DNA of 64,000 nt. It comes from Ornithinibacillus scapharcae TW25 (GTDB taxonomy: Bacteria > Bacillota > Bacilli > Bacillales > Amphibacillaceae). Under the pieces are notes generated by a model that saw only the letters and a program-made list of their open reading frames with translations, was not told the DNA's origin and ran no database searches. The DNA lies in assembly GCF_000190475.1 (NCBI RefSeq), contig NZ_AEWH01000004.1:62001-126000 (forward strand), written 5' to 3'. A program made the position numbers and the translations under genes. Shown piece by piece: positions 19,175 through 29,150 of this stretch (position 1 is the stretch's first letter; each line of letters begins with the position of its first letter).

Positions 19175-21208
19175 TTATTTAATTACTGCATTACTATCGA
19201 CAATTAAAGCAACCTGTCCATCACCTAAAATAGTTGCTCCAGATATTGCAAATGTGCTACTCAAATATGCCCCTAAGGATTTAAGAACTACTTCTTGTTG
19301 ACCAATGAAAGAGTCTACAACAAGTGCAGCCATTTTTTCGCCCTTTTTCACAATAACAATTGATGTATATTCCTCATCATGATCCGCATTCGGCACATCG
19401 AATATCTCTTTAAGGTTAACTAATGGAACTACTTTTCCTCTGAAATCAATTACTTTTTTATGGTGTGCAGAAAGAATCTGTTCTTTCGACACAATAGCTG
19501 TTTCAATAATTGAAGATAAAGGTATAGCATATTTCTCTTTATTTAATTCAACTAACAATACAGAAATAATCGTCAATGTTAGTGGTAATTGAATAGAGAA
19601 TACAGAACCTTTATTGTATTCCGAGTCTATTGTTATACTGCCACCTAGTGACTCAATCGTGTTTTTCACCACATCTAGACCTACACCTCGTCCAGAGATA
19701 TCAGAAATCTTATCAGCTGTAGAGAATCCACTTTCCATGATTAAACCATAGATTTGTTGGTCGGTTAACGTATCTTTATCATTTTCAGATACTATACCAT
19801 TTTCGATAGCTTTCTTTAACACCTTCTCTTTGTTTATCCCTGCACCATCGTCAGCAATCTCAATAAATACATGGTTACCACTATGGAAGGCCTTTAATTT
19901 AATGGTACCTTTTTCTGGTTTACCTTTTTGTAAACGCACTTCTGGTGTTTCTACGCCATGGTCTATGGCATTACGCAATAGATGGACAATTGGATCTCCA
20001 ATTTCATCAATTACTGTACGATCTAACTCTGTGTCTGCACCGATAATTTCTAAATCCACCTGCTTATCCAAGTCTCTTGCAAGTTTACGAATCATTCTCG
20101 GGAATCTACTAAATACGTGTTCAATAGGAACCATGCGCATAGTAAGAATGATATTTTGTAGGTCACTTGACACTCTGGACATACGTTCTACCGATTCCTG
20201 AAGCTCCGTATTACGTAATTCCGTAGAAATTTGCTCAAGACGACCACGGTCTATAATCAATTCCTCAAATAGATTCATCAGCACATCAAGTTTATCAATG
20301 TTTACTCGGATTGTTTTATTATGACTACTCTTCGTATTTTCACTGTCTGTTGACTCATTCTTTTCTACTTTCTTATCTTCGACAGTATTTACTTCATTAG
20401 TGACTGGTGTAGTCAGCTCAGTCTCTTTTCTATCTAGGTAATTGTTTACAGAGAATGCGTCTACTGTTACTTTTTCGATTTCTGATACTTTTTTAATCTT
20501 TTCAGCAATCTCATTTTCCTTGGCGCTAGAAACTAGTATTACGGAGAAAGAGTAATCAAAATTTTCATCCTCTAAGTCTGTGACAGAAGGATTAGACTTA
20601 ATTACTTCACCCAATTGTTCTAATACTTCAAACACCATAAATACACGGGCACCTTTTAATAAACAGTCTTCCCTTAGTTGAACAGAGACCTCAAAGTTTT
20701 GGAAGCCTCTCTCGTTCGACTCATTCAGAATGGATAATTCAAATTCATCTAACTTGGTGAACACACTACTGTTTTGAGCTGTTACTACCTCTTGAACTGT
20801 TTCTATTTTCTCTTTTGGTACAACTACTTCACCTTTTTCAATTGCTTCTAATTGATTTGCAACGTCTGTTATATCTTGTGAACCATTTCCTCCACTTGCA
20901 ATATCTTCAACCATGGCATTTAGATGATCAACTGTTTCCACTAACAAATCAATCATTTCTGATTGTACTTGAACTTTATCATAACGAATGGCATCGAATA
21001 CATTTTCCAAGGTATGGGTTAACTTAGCCAAATCATTATAACCCATTGTTGCAGACATTCCTTTTAAGGTATGCGCAGCTCTAAATATTTCTTCAATTAT
21101 TGCTTTTTCAGTAGGATCCTTTTCGAGCTCTAACAACTTTTTATAGAGAACCTCGATATGTTCATTACTTTCATCAATAAAAACATCTAAGTATTGTGTT
21201 GTATCCAT
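19175..21208 (-). CDS. cheA: Chemotaxis histidine kinase CheA
   Basis: 677 residues. Domains: P1 Hpt (1-105) with phospho-acceptor His in IFRAAHTLKGMSATMG; P2 CheY/CheB-binding region (about 155-265); a flexible linker; P3 dimerisation (about 300-360); P4 ATPase (about 360-540) with the N-box HLLRNAIDHGVETPE, G1 IADDGAGIN and G2 SDISGRGVGLDVV; and P5 CheW-like domain to the end. It autophosphorylates in receptor arrays and passes phosphate to CheY and CheB. The cheB gene lies 1 base upstream and cheW follows. Confidence 0.97.
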   Translation of the reverse strand: MDTTQYLDVFIDESNEHIEVLYKKLLELEKDPTEKAIIEEIFRAAHTLKGMSATMGYNDLAKLTHTLENVFDAIRYDKVQVQSEMIDLLVETVDHLNAMVEDIASGGNGSQDITDVANQLEAIEKGEVVVPKEKIETVQEVVTAQNSSVFTKLDEFELSILNESNERGFQNFEVSVQLREDCLLKGARVFMVFEVLEQLGEVIKSNPSVTDLEDENFDYSFSVILVSSAKENEIAEKIKKVSEIEKVTVDAFSVNNYLDRKETELTTPVTNEVNTVEDKKVEKNESTDSENTKSSHNKTIRVNIDKLDVLMNLFEELIIDRGRLEQISTELRNTELQESVERMSRVSSDLQNIILTMRMVPIEHVFSRFPRMIRKLARDLDKQVDLEIIGADTELDRTVIDEIGDPIVHLLRNAIDHGVETPEVRLQKGKPEKGTIKLKAFHSGNHVFIEIADDGAGINKEKVLKKAIENGIVSENDKDTLTDQQIYGLIMESGFSTADKISDISGRGVGLDVVKNTIESLGGSITIDSEYNKGSVFSIQLPLTLTIISVLLVELNKEKYAIPLSSIIETAIVSKEQILSAHHKKVIDFRGKVVPLVNLKEIFDVPNADHDEEYTSIVIVKKGEKMAALVVDSFIGQQEVVLKSLGAYLSSTFAISGATILGDGQVALIVDSNAVIK

Positions 21209-21209
21209 T

Positions 21210-22277
21210 CTACATCCCCCCGGTTCTTTTCGTTAGCGCATGTATCATTTCGCCCATTTTATGTAAATGTACGATATAATTAACCGCATTAGTTTTAATA
21301 GCTGCCTTGGGCATACCATAAATGACAGCTGATTCTTCAGATTCAGCAAGCACGATGGTTTCTGGGTCATTTCTCTTTAATTGTTCAATTCCTTTAGAAC
21401 CGTCACTTCCCATTCCTGTAAGAACAACTGCTACTTTATTTACTCTATTGATTGTGGCAGCTGATTCAAATAAGACATCTACTGCAGGTCTATGACCAGC
21501 TCTTTCATCCTCTTGAGTCAGTTCAATCGCGTGAACTGTACCTACCTTTCGAATCTTCATATGAAAATTTCCAGGCGCGATATAAACGGTTCTATCTTGA
21601 ATAATTTCTCCATGTTTTGCTTCTTTAATATGCAAGCCACTCAAATTATTCAATCGATCTGCAAGTGATTTCGTAAATCCAGCCGGCATGTGTTGAACAA
21701 TTAGAACAGGATTAGAAAAGTCTTCTGGTAGGTCGAGAATTAGCCGTTGAAGTGCTCTCGGTCCTCCGGTTGAAGCACCTACAAGAACAATTGTTTTGGC
21801 ATATAGTTGCCTTGTTGGAACTAGCTTTGGCTTATCGTCTTCGTCAGTTTGAATACTTTTTGTAACATCGACTTGGGCTGCAGCTAGAACCTTTTCAATA
21901 ATTTCTTGCTTGATGTTTGCAATGTCTAGCGAGATAGAACCAGATGGCTTCGCTATAAAATCAACTGCGCCAGTCGTGATTGCCTGTAATGTATTAGTAG
22001 TTCCTTCCTTTGTTAAACTGGAAAGCATAACTACAGGGAGGGGGTTGTCCTCCATAATGTGAGCAAGTGCTGTCATTCCATCCATTATGGGCATCTCGAC
22101 ATCGAGCGTTACAACATCTGGTGAAAGCTCTTTTATTTTCTTTAAACCATCCGCCCCATTCCTAGCCGTTGCAATTACTTGAATACGGTTGTCACTTTCT
22201 AGTATATCTGTGATCATTTTCCTCATGAAAGCTGAGTCATCAACCACGATTACACGAATGGGAGACACGATGCTCAC
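21210..22277 (-). CDS. cheB: Protein-glutamate methylesterase CheB
   Basis: 355 residues: N-terminal receiver domain (VVDDSAFMRKM; phospho-Asp in VVTLDVEMPIMDG) and C-terminal methylesterase domain with the catalytic triad Ser (VGASTGGPRALQ), His (LIVQHMPAGFT) and Asp (VVLTGMGSDGSKG). It demethylates chemoreceptors for adaptation. The GTG at 22277 overlaps the flhG stop; a second in-frame GTG at 22268, giving MSPIRVIVVDDSAF, is about equally likely. Confidence 0.95.
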   Translation of the reverse strand: MSIVSPIRVIVVDDSAFMRKMITDILESDNRIQVIATARNGADGLKKIKELSPDVVTLDVEMPIMDGMTALAHIMEDNPLPVVMLSSLTKEGTTNTLQAITTGAVDFIAKPSGSISLDIANIKQEIIEKVLAAAQVDVTKSIQTDEDDKPKLVPTRQLYAKTIVLVGASTGGPRALQRLILDLPEDFSNPVLIVQHMPAGFTKSLADRLNNLSGLHIKEAKHGEIIQDRTVYIAPGNFHMKIRKVGTVHAIELTQEDERAGHRPAVDVLFESAATINRVNKVAVVLTGMGSDGSKGIEQLKRNDPETIVLAESEESAVIYGMPKAAIKTNAVNYIVHLHKMGEMIHALTKRTGGM

Positions 22278-23146
22278 CTACCTTTATGAATTAGTAGATT
22301 TTTTAATCTGTCAACGAATGTAGAAGCTTCATTAGCCTGGACTCCTTCTTGCTGTCTTGTGTAATGCGTCACCAATCGTTTAATTGACTTGGCAATTTGC
22401 GATCGATTATTGGCTATTACAAAAGGAGCCTGCTCGATAACAGCTGCAGTAACTGCCTTATCTTCCGGAAGTATGCCAAGAAGCTTTAATTCAACCCCGA
22501 GAAATTGTAAGATAACGTTTTGAAAACGAGCTACAGTTCGCTCTCCATTTTTTGGATTATCAGCCCGATTTAATACCAAATAGATTGGCATGGATTCCTT
22601 ATAGCTAATAATATGCTTTATCATGCTATATGCATCTGTTATCGAAGTTGGTTCTGGAGTTGTTATGACGATACATTCATCAGACGCTAGAACAAATTCG
22701 ATACTTGCTTGGGTCGCACCCGCACCCATATCGAAAATAATATAATCAAATGATTGTACAATTGATTGATACTGTTCTAAAAAGTAATTCATTTTATTTT
22801 CATCAAGTGAAAATAGACTTGTTAATCCTGAACCCCCAGCTATATAGTTCAGATTATTTGGTCCTACTTCCATAATATCATAAATAGGCAAAAAGTCCTG
22901 CAACATATTTACAATAGTTTTCTTTGCCTGTAATCCTAATAATATTTCGACGTTTCCCATACCAATGTCTAAGTCTATTAACAAAACTTTTTTCCCTTGA
23001 TTGGATAACTCTAAGGAAAAATTGACCGCTATATTGGATTTACCAACACCGCCCTTACCACTGACAAAAGAAATCGTTTTGGCATGTTTTGGATTCTTAG
23101 ATGTTTCAATCTTTCGTCTTAAGCTCTCAGCTTGATCATGAGTCAA
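22274..23146 (-). CDS. flhG: FlhG (YlxH), MinD-like ATPase controlling flagellar number/placement
   Basis: 290 residues of the ParA/MinD family. The deviant Walker A motif SGKGGVGKSNIAVNF, Walker B-like KVLLIDLDIGMGNVEILLG and DYIIFDMGAGA are present; the basic N-terminal helix with Gln (MTHDQAESLRRKIE) matches the FlhF-activating segment, and a C-terminal membrane-targeting helix is likely (VDRLKNLLIHK). It stimulates the FlhF GTPase and helps set basal body pattern. The TTG start at 23146 overlaps flhF, so the pair is translationally coupled. Confidence 0.94.
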   Translation of the reverse strand: MTHDQAESLRRKIETSKNPKHAKTISFVSGKGGVGKSNIAVNFSLELSNQGKKVLLIDLDIGMGNVEILLGLQAKKTIVNMLQDFLPIYDIMEVGPNNLNYIAGGSGLTSLFSLDENKMNYFLEQYQSIVQSFDYIIFDMGAGATQASIEFVLASDECIVITTPEPTSITDAYSMIKHIISYKESMPIYLVLNRADNPKNGERTVARFQNVILQFLGVELKLLGILPEDKAVTAAVIEQAPFVIANNRSQIAKSIKRLVTHYTRQQEGVQANEASTFVDRLKNLLIHKGR

Positions 23147-24256
23147 TTAGATCACCTACTATATAATTACTAATGACTTCTTTTGATGGGATTACAATAT
23201 TATCAGGGACTTCTTGTCCATTGGTAATATAGGCAATTCCCAGTTGATGGGTTAGCGGTATATTCAATAAACTACCATATTGTCTTGTTTCATCAATTTT
23301 GGTAAAGATTAAACCCTTAATATCAATGTGTCGAAAGCTATGAAATATATCAATTATATCCTTCGGTTTGGCTGTCAAAGAGAGTACAAGATAATTTTCA
23401 ACATTACCTTTTAACTTTATATTCTTTGTCAGTTCTTCGACATATTGTTCATCTCGATAATTTCTACCTGCCGTATCAACTAAAATTAGATCATGGTCCC
23501 GAAACTTTTCAAGTGCTTCTTGGTAGTCCTGTGGTGAATAGACTACTTCAACAGGATTATCTAGTATCTTCGCATATGTCTTTAATTGTTCAATTGCAGC
23601 AATCCTGTATGTATCCATCGTAATAAATGCAACGCTTTTTTTGTCCTGTAACATGCTTTTAGCAGCTACTTTTGCAATAGTAGTCGTTTTCCCTACCCCA
23701 GTTGGCCCAACAAAATGTACTACTCTTGCTGATTTTGATATACCTTTAAAGGATAGATTACTTAACCTAGACTCCATCTCTTGCTTAACGTCTTGTGCTA
23801 TTATTGCGGCCTTAGGAAAAGTGTTTTTATTCTCATGCTGCTTGATTACACTTTCCATGATACTGGTCGCAATTTCTTCTTTGACCTCCTGTTCAATCAA
23901 ATGATGATATACCGTTTGATAATCAAGAGGATATTTATGAACCTGCTGTTGGAGAGATTGTTGCTCTAGCAGCAGGCGCATGTTCTTTATTTCATTCATT
24001 AATTCATGGTTTACGGTTTGTTTTCGAGTATTAATAGGTATTTCAGGCTTTTTCGTGATTGGTTTTTGTTGCTTCATTAGTACCGGATCCCGATCAAGTG
24101 CCGCTACTACTTCCACCTTCCGTTTCTTAAAGAGCCCTAAAAATCCACCTTCTTGAATTTCCTTGGAACTTAAAATAACAGCATTCGTCCCAAGTTCCTT
24201 CCTTATTTGAGTCATTGCTTCATGAATTGTTGGTGCTACATATTTTTTACCTTCAT
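23136..24256 (-). CDS. flhF: FlhF, SRP-type GTPase for flagellar placement; apparent frameshift at codon 5
   Basis: The long open frame from an ATG at 24215 gives 359 residues with the B-domain, the N domain and the SRP GTPase G domain: G1 [35 protein letters not shown]3 LVDTAGRNYRD, G4 FTKIDETRQYG. The family N-terminus is present but out of frame. An ATG at 24256 overlaps the flhA stop as ATGA and reads MKVK, and the codons YVAPTIHEA follow in the main frame. The A-run at 24243-24248 has six bases; seven would give one frame starting MKVKKYVAPTIHEAMTQ, 373 residues. As sequenced, translation from 24256 stops after six codons. The cause could be sequence error, a real mutation, or slippage. 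Confidence 0.85.
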
Positions 24257-26289
24257 GCTACATTCACCACTCCAACACTTTGTACTTGTACAGTTGGTTC
24301 AAGTTCGTTATAGGATAAAACAACAACGTGAGGTAAGAATCGATCTAACAATTGTTTTAAATACATTCGAATTGCAGGTGAGCATAAAACAATTGGATTT
24401 TCCTCTTGTAGTGCTAATTTCTCAACCTCTTCATTAATTGCTTTGACAATTTCTTGTTGAGTGTCTGGATCTAATGCTAAATAATTACCATGCTCAGTTG
24501 TTTGGATACTTTCAGCGATTTTCTTTTCAACTCTTCCAGAGACGGTGATTACTTTCATCGAATTATCCGGATTAGCATATTGTTTTGTTAATTGAGCTGA
24601 TAGTGCTTGTCTAACATATTCCCCGAGTAATTCCGGGTCATTAGTAAGCTTGCTAAAATCAGCTAACGTTTCGAAAATGATGGGTAAGTTTCGAATCGAA
24701 ACATTCTCTCTTAAAAGTTTCGCTAATACCTTTTGGATATCTCCGATTGATAGTGGATCTGGCGTAACTTCTTCCACTAGGATTGGATAATTTTCTTTAA
24801 GATGGTCTACCAATTCCTTTGTCTCTTGTCGCCCTAATAGTGTATGAGCATGTCGTTTAATAATTTCTGTAATGTGTGTCGAAACAACCGACGGAGGATC
24901 TACTACCGTATAACCTGACAGTTCTGCTTCATCTTTATTTTCTTCACTAATCCATTTAGCTGGAAGTCCGAAAGCCGGTTCCCTTGTTTCAATACCATCA
25001 ATTAAGTCATTATCGATATCAGGGGTCATCGCTAGATAGTGATCTAGAAGTATCTCTCCTGTGGCAACTTCATTTCCTTTTATCCGTAAGCGATATTCAT
25101 TCGGATTCAGTTGTATATTGTCGCGAATACGTACTACTGGGATGACAATACCTAATTCAATCGCTAATTGCCTACGGATCATAATCACACGATCTAGTAG
25201 ATCTCCACCTTGTTTAGCATCAACTAATGGAATAAGTGCATATCCAAACTCAAATTCAATTGGGTCCATACTTAGAAGATTCACAACATTCTCCTGCGTT
25301 TTCATAGCAGAACCTTCTTCTTGAACTTCTTCTTCTTCGTCTCTTATGACAGGTTCTTTTTGCTTTTGTTGCATGTAGTATGCACCTATAGCTATGACTC
25401 CTGCAATAATAGTTGTTAGGAAGAAATTAATAGGGGTAAACCCTAATAGGAATATTGTACCCGCAGCAATAAATAATAATTTAGGATACTGTAATAACTG
25501 AGCAGTAACATCACTTCCTAAATTGTTTCCAGTGGCAGAGCTACGTGTTACCACAATACCAGTCGCAGTAGAAGTTAGTAATGCTGGTATTTGACTCACT
25601 AGACCGTCCCCTACTGTTAATCGCATATACGTATCAATTGCTTCACCAAATGAGAATCCCATTTGGGTTAAACCAATAATTAATCCGAAGATTATATTGA
25701 TTAATACAATGATAATACCTGCAATTGCATCCCCTTTTACGAATTTACTTGCACCATCCATAGAGCCGTGAAAATCCGCTTCATTTTCTACCTTTTTTCT
25801 TCTATCCCTTGCTTCTTGCTCGGAAATAAGTCCTGCGTTTAAATCTGCATCTATACTCATTTGTTTACCTGGCATCGCATCTAGTGAGAAACGAGCAGCT
25901 ACCTCAGAAACACGTTCGGAACCCTTTGTGATAACCAAGAAATTAATAAGAACTAGAATAATAAATACTACAAAACCGACTAATGGGTTATTACCAATTA
26001 CGAAAGAACCAAAGGTTTCAACTACTCCACCAGCATCTGCTTCACTAAGGATAGATCTTGTGGTCGAGACATTTAATGCTAATCTGAACAATGTTAACAG
26101 TAGTATCAGGGTGGGAAATACTGAAAACTGAAGTGGTTCCTGTGTATTCATAGAAACCAAGAGTACAATTAATGCTAATACAATATTAATTAAAATAAGT
26201 ACGCTAAGTAGCCATCCAGGTAGTGGGATGACTAACATGACTATTACTAAAATTACACCGATTAAAACGGATAAATCACGTGCCTTCAT
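24253..26289 (-). CDS. flhA: Flagellar export gate protein FlhA
   Basis: 678 residues. About eight membrane helices in residues 1-310, with the highly conserved cytoplasmic FHIPEP-type loop between helices (FSLDAMPGKQMSIDADLNAG and RRKKVENEADFHGSMDGASK), then a soluble domain (about 335-678) that receives export chaperones. FlhA and FlhB form the export gate of the flagellar type III system. It follows flhB by 19 bases; its TGA stop overlaps the flhF ATG. Confidence 0.97.
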   Translation of the reverse strand: MKARDLSVLIGVILVIVMLVIPLPGWLLSVLILINIVLALIVLLVSMNTQEPLQFSVFPTLILLLTLFRLALNVSTTRSILSEADAGGVVETFGSFVIGNNPLVGFVVFIILVLINFLVITKGSERVSEVAARFSLDAMPGKQMSIDADLNAGLISEQEARDRRKKVENEADFHGSMDGASKFVKGDAIAGIIIVLINIIFGLIIGLTQMGFSFGEAIDTYMRLTVGDGLVSQIPALLTSTATGIVVTRSSATGNNLGSDVTAQLLQYPKLLFIAAGTIFLLGFTPINFFLTTIIAGVIAIGAYYMQQKQKEPVIRDEEEEVQEEGSAMKTQENVVNLLSMDPIEFEFGYALIPLVDAKQGGDLLDRVIMIRRQLAIELGIVIPVVRIRDNIQLNPNEYRLRIKGNEVATGEILLDHYLAMTPDIDNDLIDGIETREPAFGLPAKWISEENKDEAELSGYTVVDPPSVVSTHITEIIKRHAHTLLGRQETKELVDHLKENYPILVEEVTPDPLSIGDIQKVLAKLLRENVSIRNLPIIFETLADFSKLTNDPELLGEYVRQALSAQLTKQYANPDNSMKVITVSGRVEKKIAESIQTTEHGNYLALDPDTQQEIVKAINEEVEKLALQEENPIVLCSPAIRMYLKQLLDRFLPHVVVLSYNELEPTVQVQSVGVVNVA

Positions 26290-26308
26290 GGATGTCTCTC
26301 CTTAAGCG

Positions 26309-27388
26309 TTAAACTTTTTTCTCCATACGATATACATAAGCTAAAACTTCTGCAACAGCTTGATAAAACTCTTCCGGTATTATTTCCCCTATTTCAACTG
26401 ATGCATATAGTGACCTCGCTAGAGGTCGGTTTTCAACTGTCATTACATCATTTGCTTTCGCAATTTCTCTAATTTTGAATGCAATACTATCAACACCTTT
26501 TGCAACCACATATGGTGCGCCCGCTTTGTCTTCATCATATTTAATTGCTACTGCAAAGTGGGTCGGGTTTGTAATAACTACATCCGCATTAGGTACTTCA
26601 CTCATCATACGCCTCATGGCAATTTGACGTTGTTTTTCTTTAATTTTCGATTTTATCAAAGGGTCTCCTTCGATATTTTTATATTCATCTCGGATATCTT
26701 GTTTAGACATCCGAATATTTTTTTCGAAATCAAATCGTTGATAAGCATAATCAAATACAGCAAGTATTAATAATGCTATTGTGGCTGCGAATCCCATGAT
26801 GAGCGTTACTCTACCGAAGAATGCTAATGCACCATCCGCATTTTTAAATGCAACCATTAACATCTCGTCTTTGTATATCCAGATGACCATAAATGTAATG
26901 GTTCCTATAATGGAAATCTTTAATAAAGATTTTAGTAATTCTACAAGAGCACGAACAGAAAAAATTCGTTTCGCACCCTGTATCGGATCAATTTTTTTAA
27001 GGTCAAACTTGAGAGGTTCAGTTGTGAATAAAAAACCAACCTGCATTAAGCTAGCAGCAACACCAGCAACCATAGCAATAAGCATAACTGGAGCTACTAT
27101 CTTAACAAAATTAATAATTCCTTCCCTAAAAACTTGAAAAACCGATTTTTCTGTAAGTTCCCAATTCATATACTCCGTAAATGTATGCTGAAATAAAGCG
27201 AGCATACTATCCTTCATAAAACTTCCAAACACTGCCATCAGTATAAGTACAAACAGAAGTAATAAAGCTGTATTAACATCTTGGCTCTTTGCTACTCTAC
27301 CTTTTTTTCGTTCATCCGTTCTTTTCTTCGGAGTTGCTTTTTCGGTTTTTTCACCTGCAAAGAATTGCAAATCTAACTTTAATTGCAA
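26309..27388 (-). CDS. flhB: Flagellar export protein FlhB with autocleavage site
   Basis: 359 residues. The N-terminal KLDLQFFAGEKTEKATPKKR is characteristic. Four membrane segments lie in about 35-210, followed by a cytoplasmic domain with the self-cleavage site NPTH in VVITNPTHFAVAIKYD, which controls the switch from rod/hook to filament export. It lies between fliR and flhA. A separate FlhB C-domain homologue occurs at 54119-54391. Confidence 0.97.
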   Translation of the reverse strand: MQLKLDLQFFAGEKTEKATPKKRTDERKKGRVAKSQDVNTALLLLFVLILMAVFGSFMKDSMLALFQHTFTEYMNWELTEKSVFQVFREGIINFVKIVAPVMLIAMVAGVAASLMQVGFLFTTEPLKFDLKKIDPIQGAKRIFSVRALVELLKSLLKISIIGTITFMVIWIYKDEMLMVAFKNADGALAFFGRVTLIMGFAATIALLILAVFDYAYQRFDFEKNIRMSKQDIRDEYKNIEGDPLIKSKIKEKQRQIAMRRMMSEVPNADVVITNPTHFAVAIKYDEDKAGAPYVVAKGVDSIAFKIREIAKANDVMTVENRPLARSLYASVEIGEIIPEEFYQAVAEVLAYVYRMEKKV

Positions 27389-27391
27389 GAC

Positions 27392-28174
27392 CTAAGCACC
27401 TCCAAATAATGACATAAGCCCTTGCATGGTCTCAAACATAGTAGTAAATAAAGTTCTAGCTAACACGATATAAAGACTTAAAAACACTAAAATAGCAGCA
27501 AAACTGACTAATATTTTTAACGGCAAACCGACTACAAATACATTGAGCTGTGGAACAGTTCGCGACACGATACCTAATGCTACATCGACTAAGAACAAAC
27601 AGCCAACAATTGGAATCGATATTTGGAAAGCTATAAGAAACATACTATTGAACGCCCTAATTACAAATTCAGCGATATTGCCATCATGAAAAGGAATAAA
27701 AGTATCGATTGGAATAAAAGTATAACTATTTACTATACCATCTATTAACAAATGGTGACCATCTACCGATAATAAGAATAGTAATGCAATAATATAGAAA
27801 TATTGCCCCGTTATTGGACTTTGAGCACCAGTTTGAGGATCCATAACATTGGCAATTGCAAACCCCATTTGAAAATCGATAAATCCCCCAGCAACTTGTA
27901 CAGCGGAAATAATGATATACCCAATTAAACCTACCAGAATACCTACTAGTGCTTCCTTAAAGATTAAAAAGAAAAATAACTCATTTAATACAAAGCCTGA
28001 TGAATCAATCGTGTAAAACATCATAAAAGCTAAAAAGAAACTTAAACCAATTCTAAATTGAATTGGTATCGTCCGATAAGATAATAACGGCATGGTGACA
28101 AAAAAGCCAAGCACTCTTACTAAGATAAGCAAAAAGACAGGAAAACTATTGATATTTATTAACTCAAACAACAT
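27392..28174 (-). CDS. fliR: Flagellar export gate protein FliR
   Basis: 260 residues, very hydrophobic, with about six membrane segments. It is part of the FliPQR export pore. Family marks include FPVFLLILVRVLGFFVTMPL at the N-terminus and GGFIDFQMGFAIANVMDPQTG in the middle. The gene follows fliQ by 3 bases and precedes flhB by 3 bases. Confidence 0.96.
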   Translation of the reverse strand: MLFELININSFPVFLLILVRVLGFFVTMPLLSYRTIPIQFRIGLSFFLAFMMFYTIDSSGFVLNELFFFLIFKEALVGILVGLIGYIIISAVQVAGGFIDFQMGFAIANVMDPQTGAQSPITGQYFYIIALLFLLSVDGHHLLIDGIVNSYTFIPIDTFIPFHDGNIAEFVIRAFNSMFLIAFQISIPIVGCLFLVDVALGIVSRTVPQLNVFVVGLPLKILVSFAAILVFLSLYIVLARTLFTTMFETMQGLMSLFGGA

Positions 28175-28177
28175 AGC

Positions 28178-28447
28178 CTACCCTACAAACCGGTTAAGAT
28201 TTTGGAAAAGGTCAGATGTAAATTCAATCATAGTTGATAACATCCATGGGCCGAAAAAGACTAAGCCAACTAGAACAGCTACAATTTTAGGAATAAAAGC
28301 AAGGGTTTGTTCTTGAATCTGAGTCGTTGCTTGGAAAATACTTACAAGTAATCCGACTGCTAATGCTAAAATAAGCAGAGGTCCTGTAACAAGAAGCACC
28401 GTGTATATCCCTTTTTCTGCTAATGTTAAAACAAATTCACTACTCAA
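28178..28447 (-). CDS. fliQ: Flagellar export gate protein FliQ
   Basis: 89 residues, two membrane helices. It is a component of the FliPQR pore. Conserved pieces: GPLLILALAVGLLVSIFQATTQIQEQTLAFIPK. The start is a TTG at 28447 with GGAGGG 8 bases before it. Position fliP-fliQ-fliR is standard. Confidence 0.96.
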   Translation of the reverse strand: MSSEFVLTLAEKGIYTVLLVTGPLLILALAVGLLVSIFQATTQIQEQTLAFIPKIVAVLVGLVFFGPWMLSTMIEFTSDLFQNLNRFVG

Positions 28448-28484
28448 TTCGTAAACCCTCCTTTAACCCTTTTCCTCTTCATTG

Positions 28485-29150
28485 TCAAAATCCTGAAAAC
28501 AAGGAATGTGTAATTAAGTACCATCCATCTACCAAAACAAATAATAATATTTTAAATGGTAAAGAAATCATAACTGGTGGTAACATCATCATCCCCATGG
28601 ACATGAGAATACTTGCAACTGCCATATCAATAATTAAAAATGGAATAAATATCATAAAACCCATTTGAAAAGCTGTCTTTAATTCACTTATTGCAAATGC
28701 TGGTACCAATGCAGTCATTGGTATATCCTGAATGCTTTCTGGTGCTTCTATTTCAGCATAATTTAAAAACAATGCTAGATCCTTTTGCCTTGTATGATTT
28801 GCCATGAATTCTTTTATCGGCTCGCTTGCTCGGTCATATGCCTCATCAAGCGTAATTTCCTCATTAAATAATGGCTGTAACCCCTCCTCATATACTTCAC
28901 TAAAGGTGGGTGCCATTATGAAAAATGTTAAAAATAACGCAAGTCCAATTAACACTTGATTGGGTGGCATTTGTTGTGTGGCTAATGATGTTCTTACAAA
29001 TGAAAGAACAATAATGATTCTTGTGAAGCTTGTCATTATTATTAAAATCCCAGGTGCTAAAGAAAAGACTGTTAGTAATAATATTAACTTTACCGATGTC
29101 GAGACATTTGTAGGATCTGAACTAGAAAACATATCGATAAATTCATTCAT
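28485..29150 (-). CDS. fliP: Flagellar export gate protein FliP
   Basis: 221 residues, same length as B. subtilis FliP, with four membrane segments and no obvious cleavable signal peptide. Family motifs: FTRIIIVLSFVRTSLATQQ, PPNQVLIGLALFLTFFIM and MMMLPPVMISLPFKILLFVLVDGW. It forms the core of the FliPQR export pore. It overlaps fliO (fliZ) by 8 bases. Confidence 0.97.
   Translation of the reverse strand: MNEFIDMFSSSDPTNVSTSVKLILLLTVFSLAPGILIIMTSFTRIIIVLSFVRTSLATQQMPPNQVLIGLALFLTFFIMAPTFSEVYEEGLQPLFNEEITLDEAYDRASEPIKEFMANHTRQKDLALFLNYAEIEAPESIQDIPMTALVPAFAISELKTAFQMGFMIFIPFLIIDMAVASILMSMGMMMLPPVMISLPFKILLFVLVDGWYLITHSLFSGF

Noticed and set aside
24230-24256. Programmed -1 frameshifting as the main explanation for flhF
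   Set aside because: The heptamer fits, but no downstream stem or spaced upstream stimulator is visible and the site is only three codons from the start; a one-base sequence difference is simpler. Kept as a possibility only.
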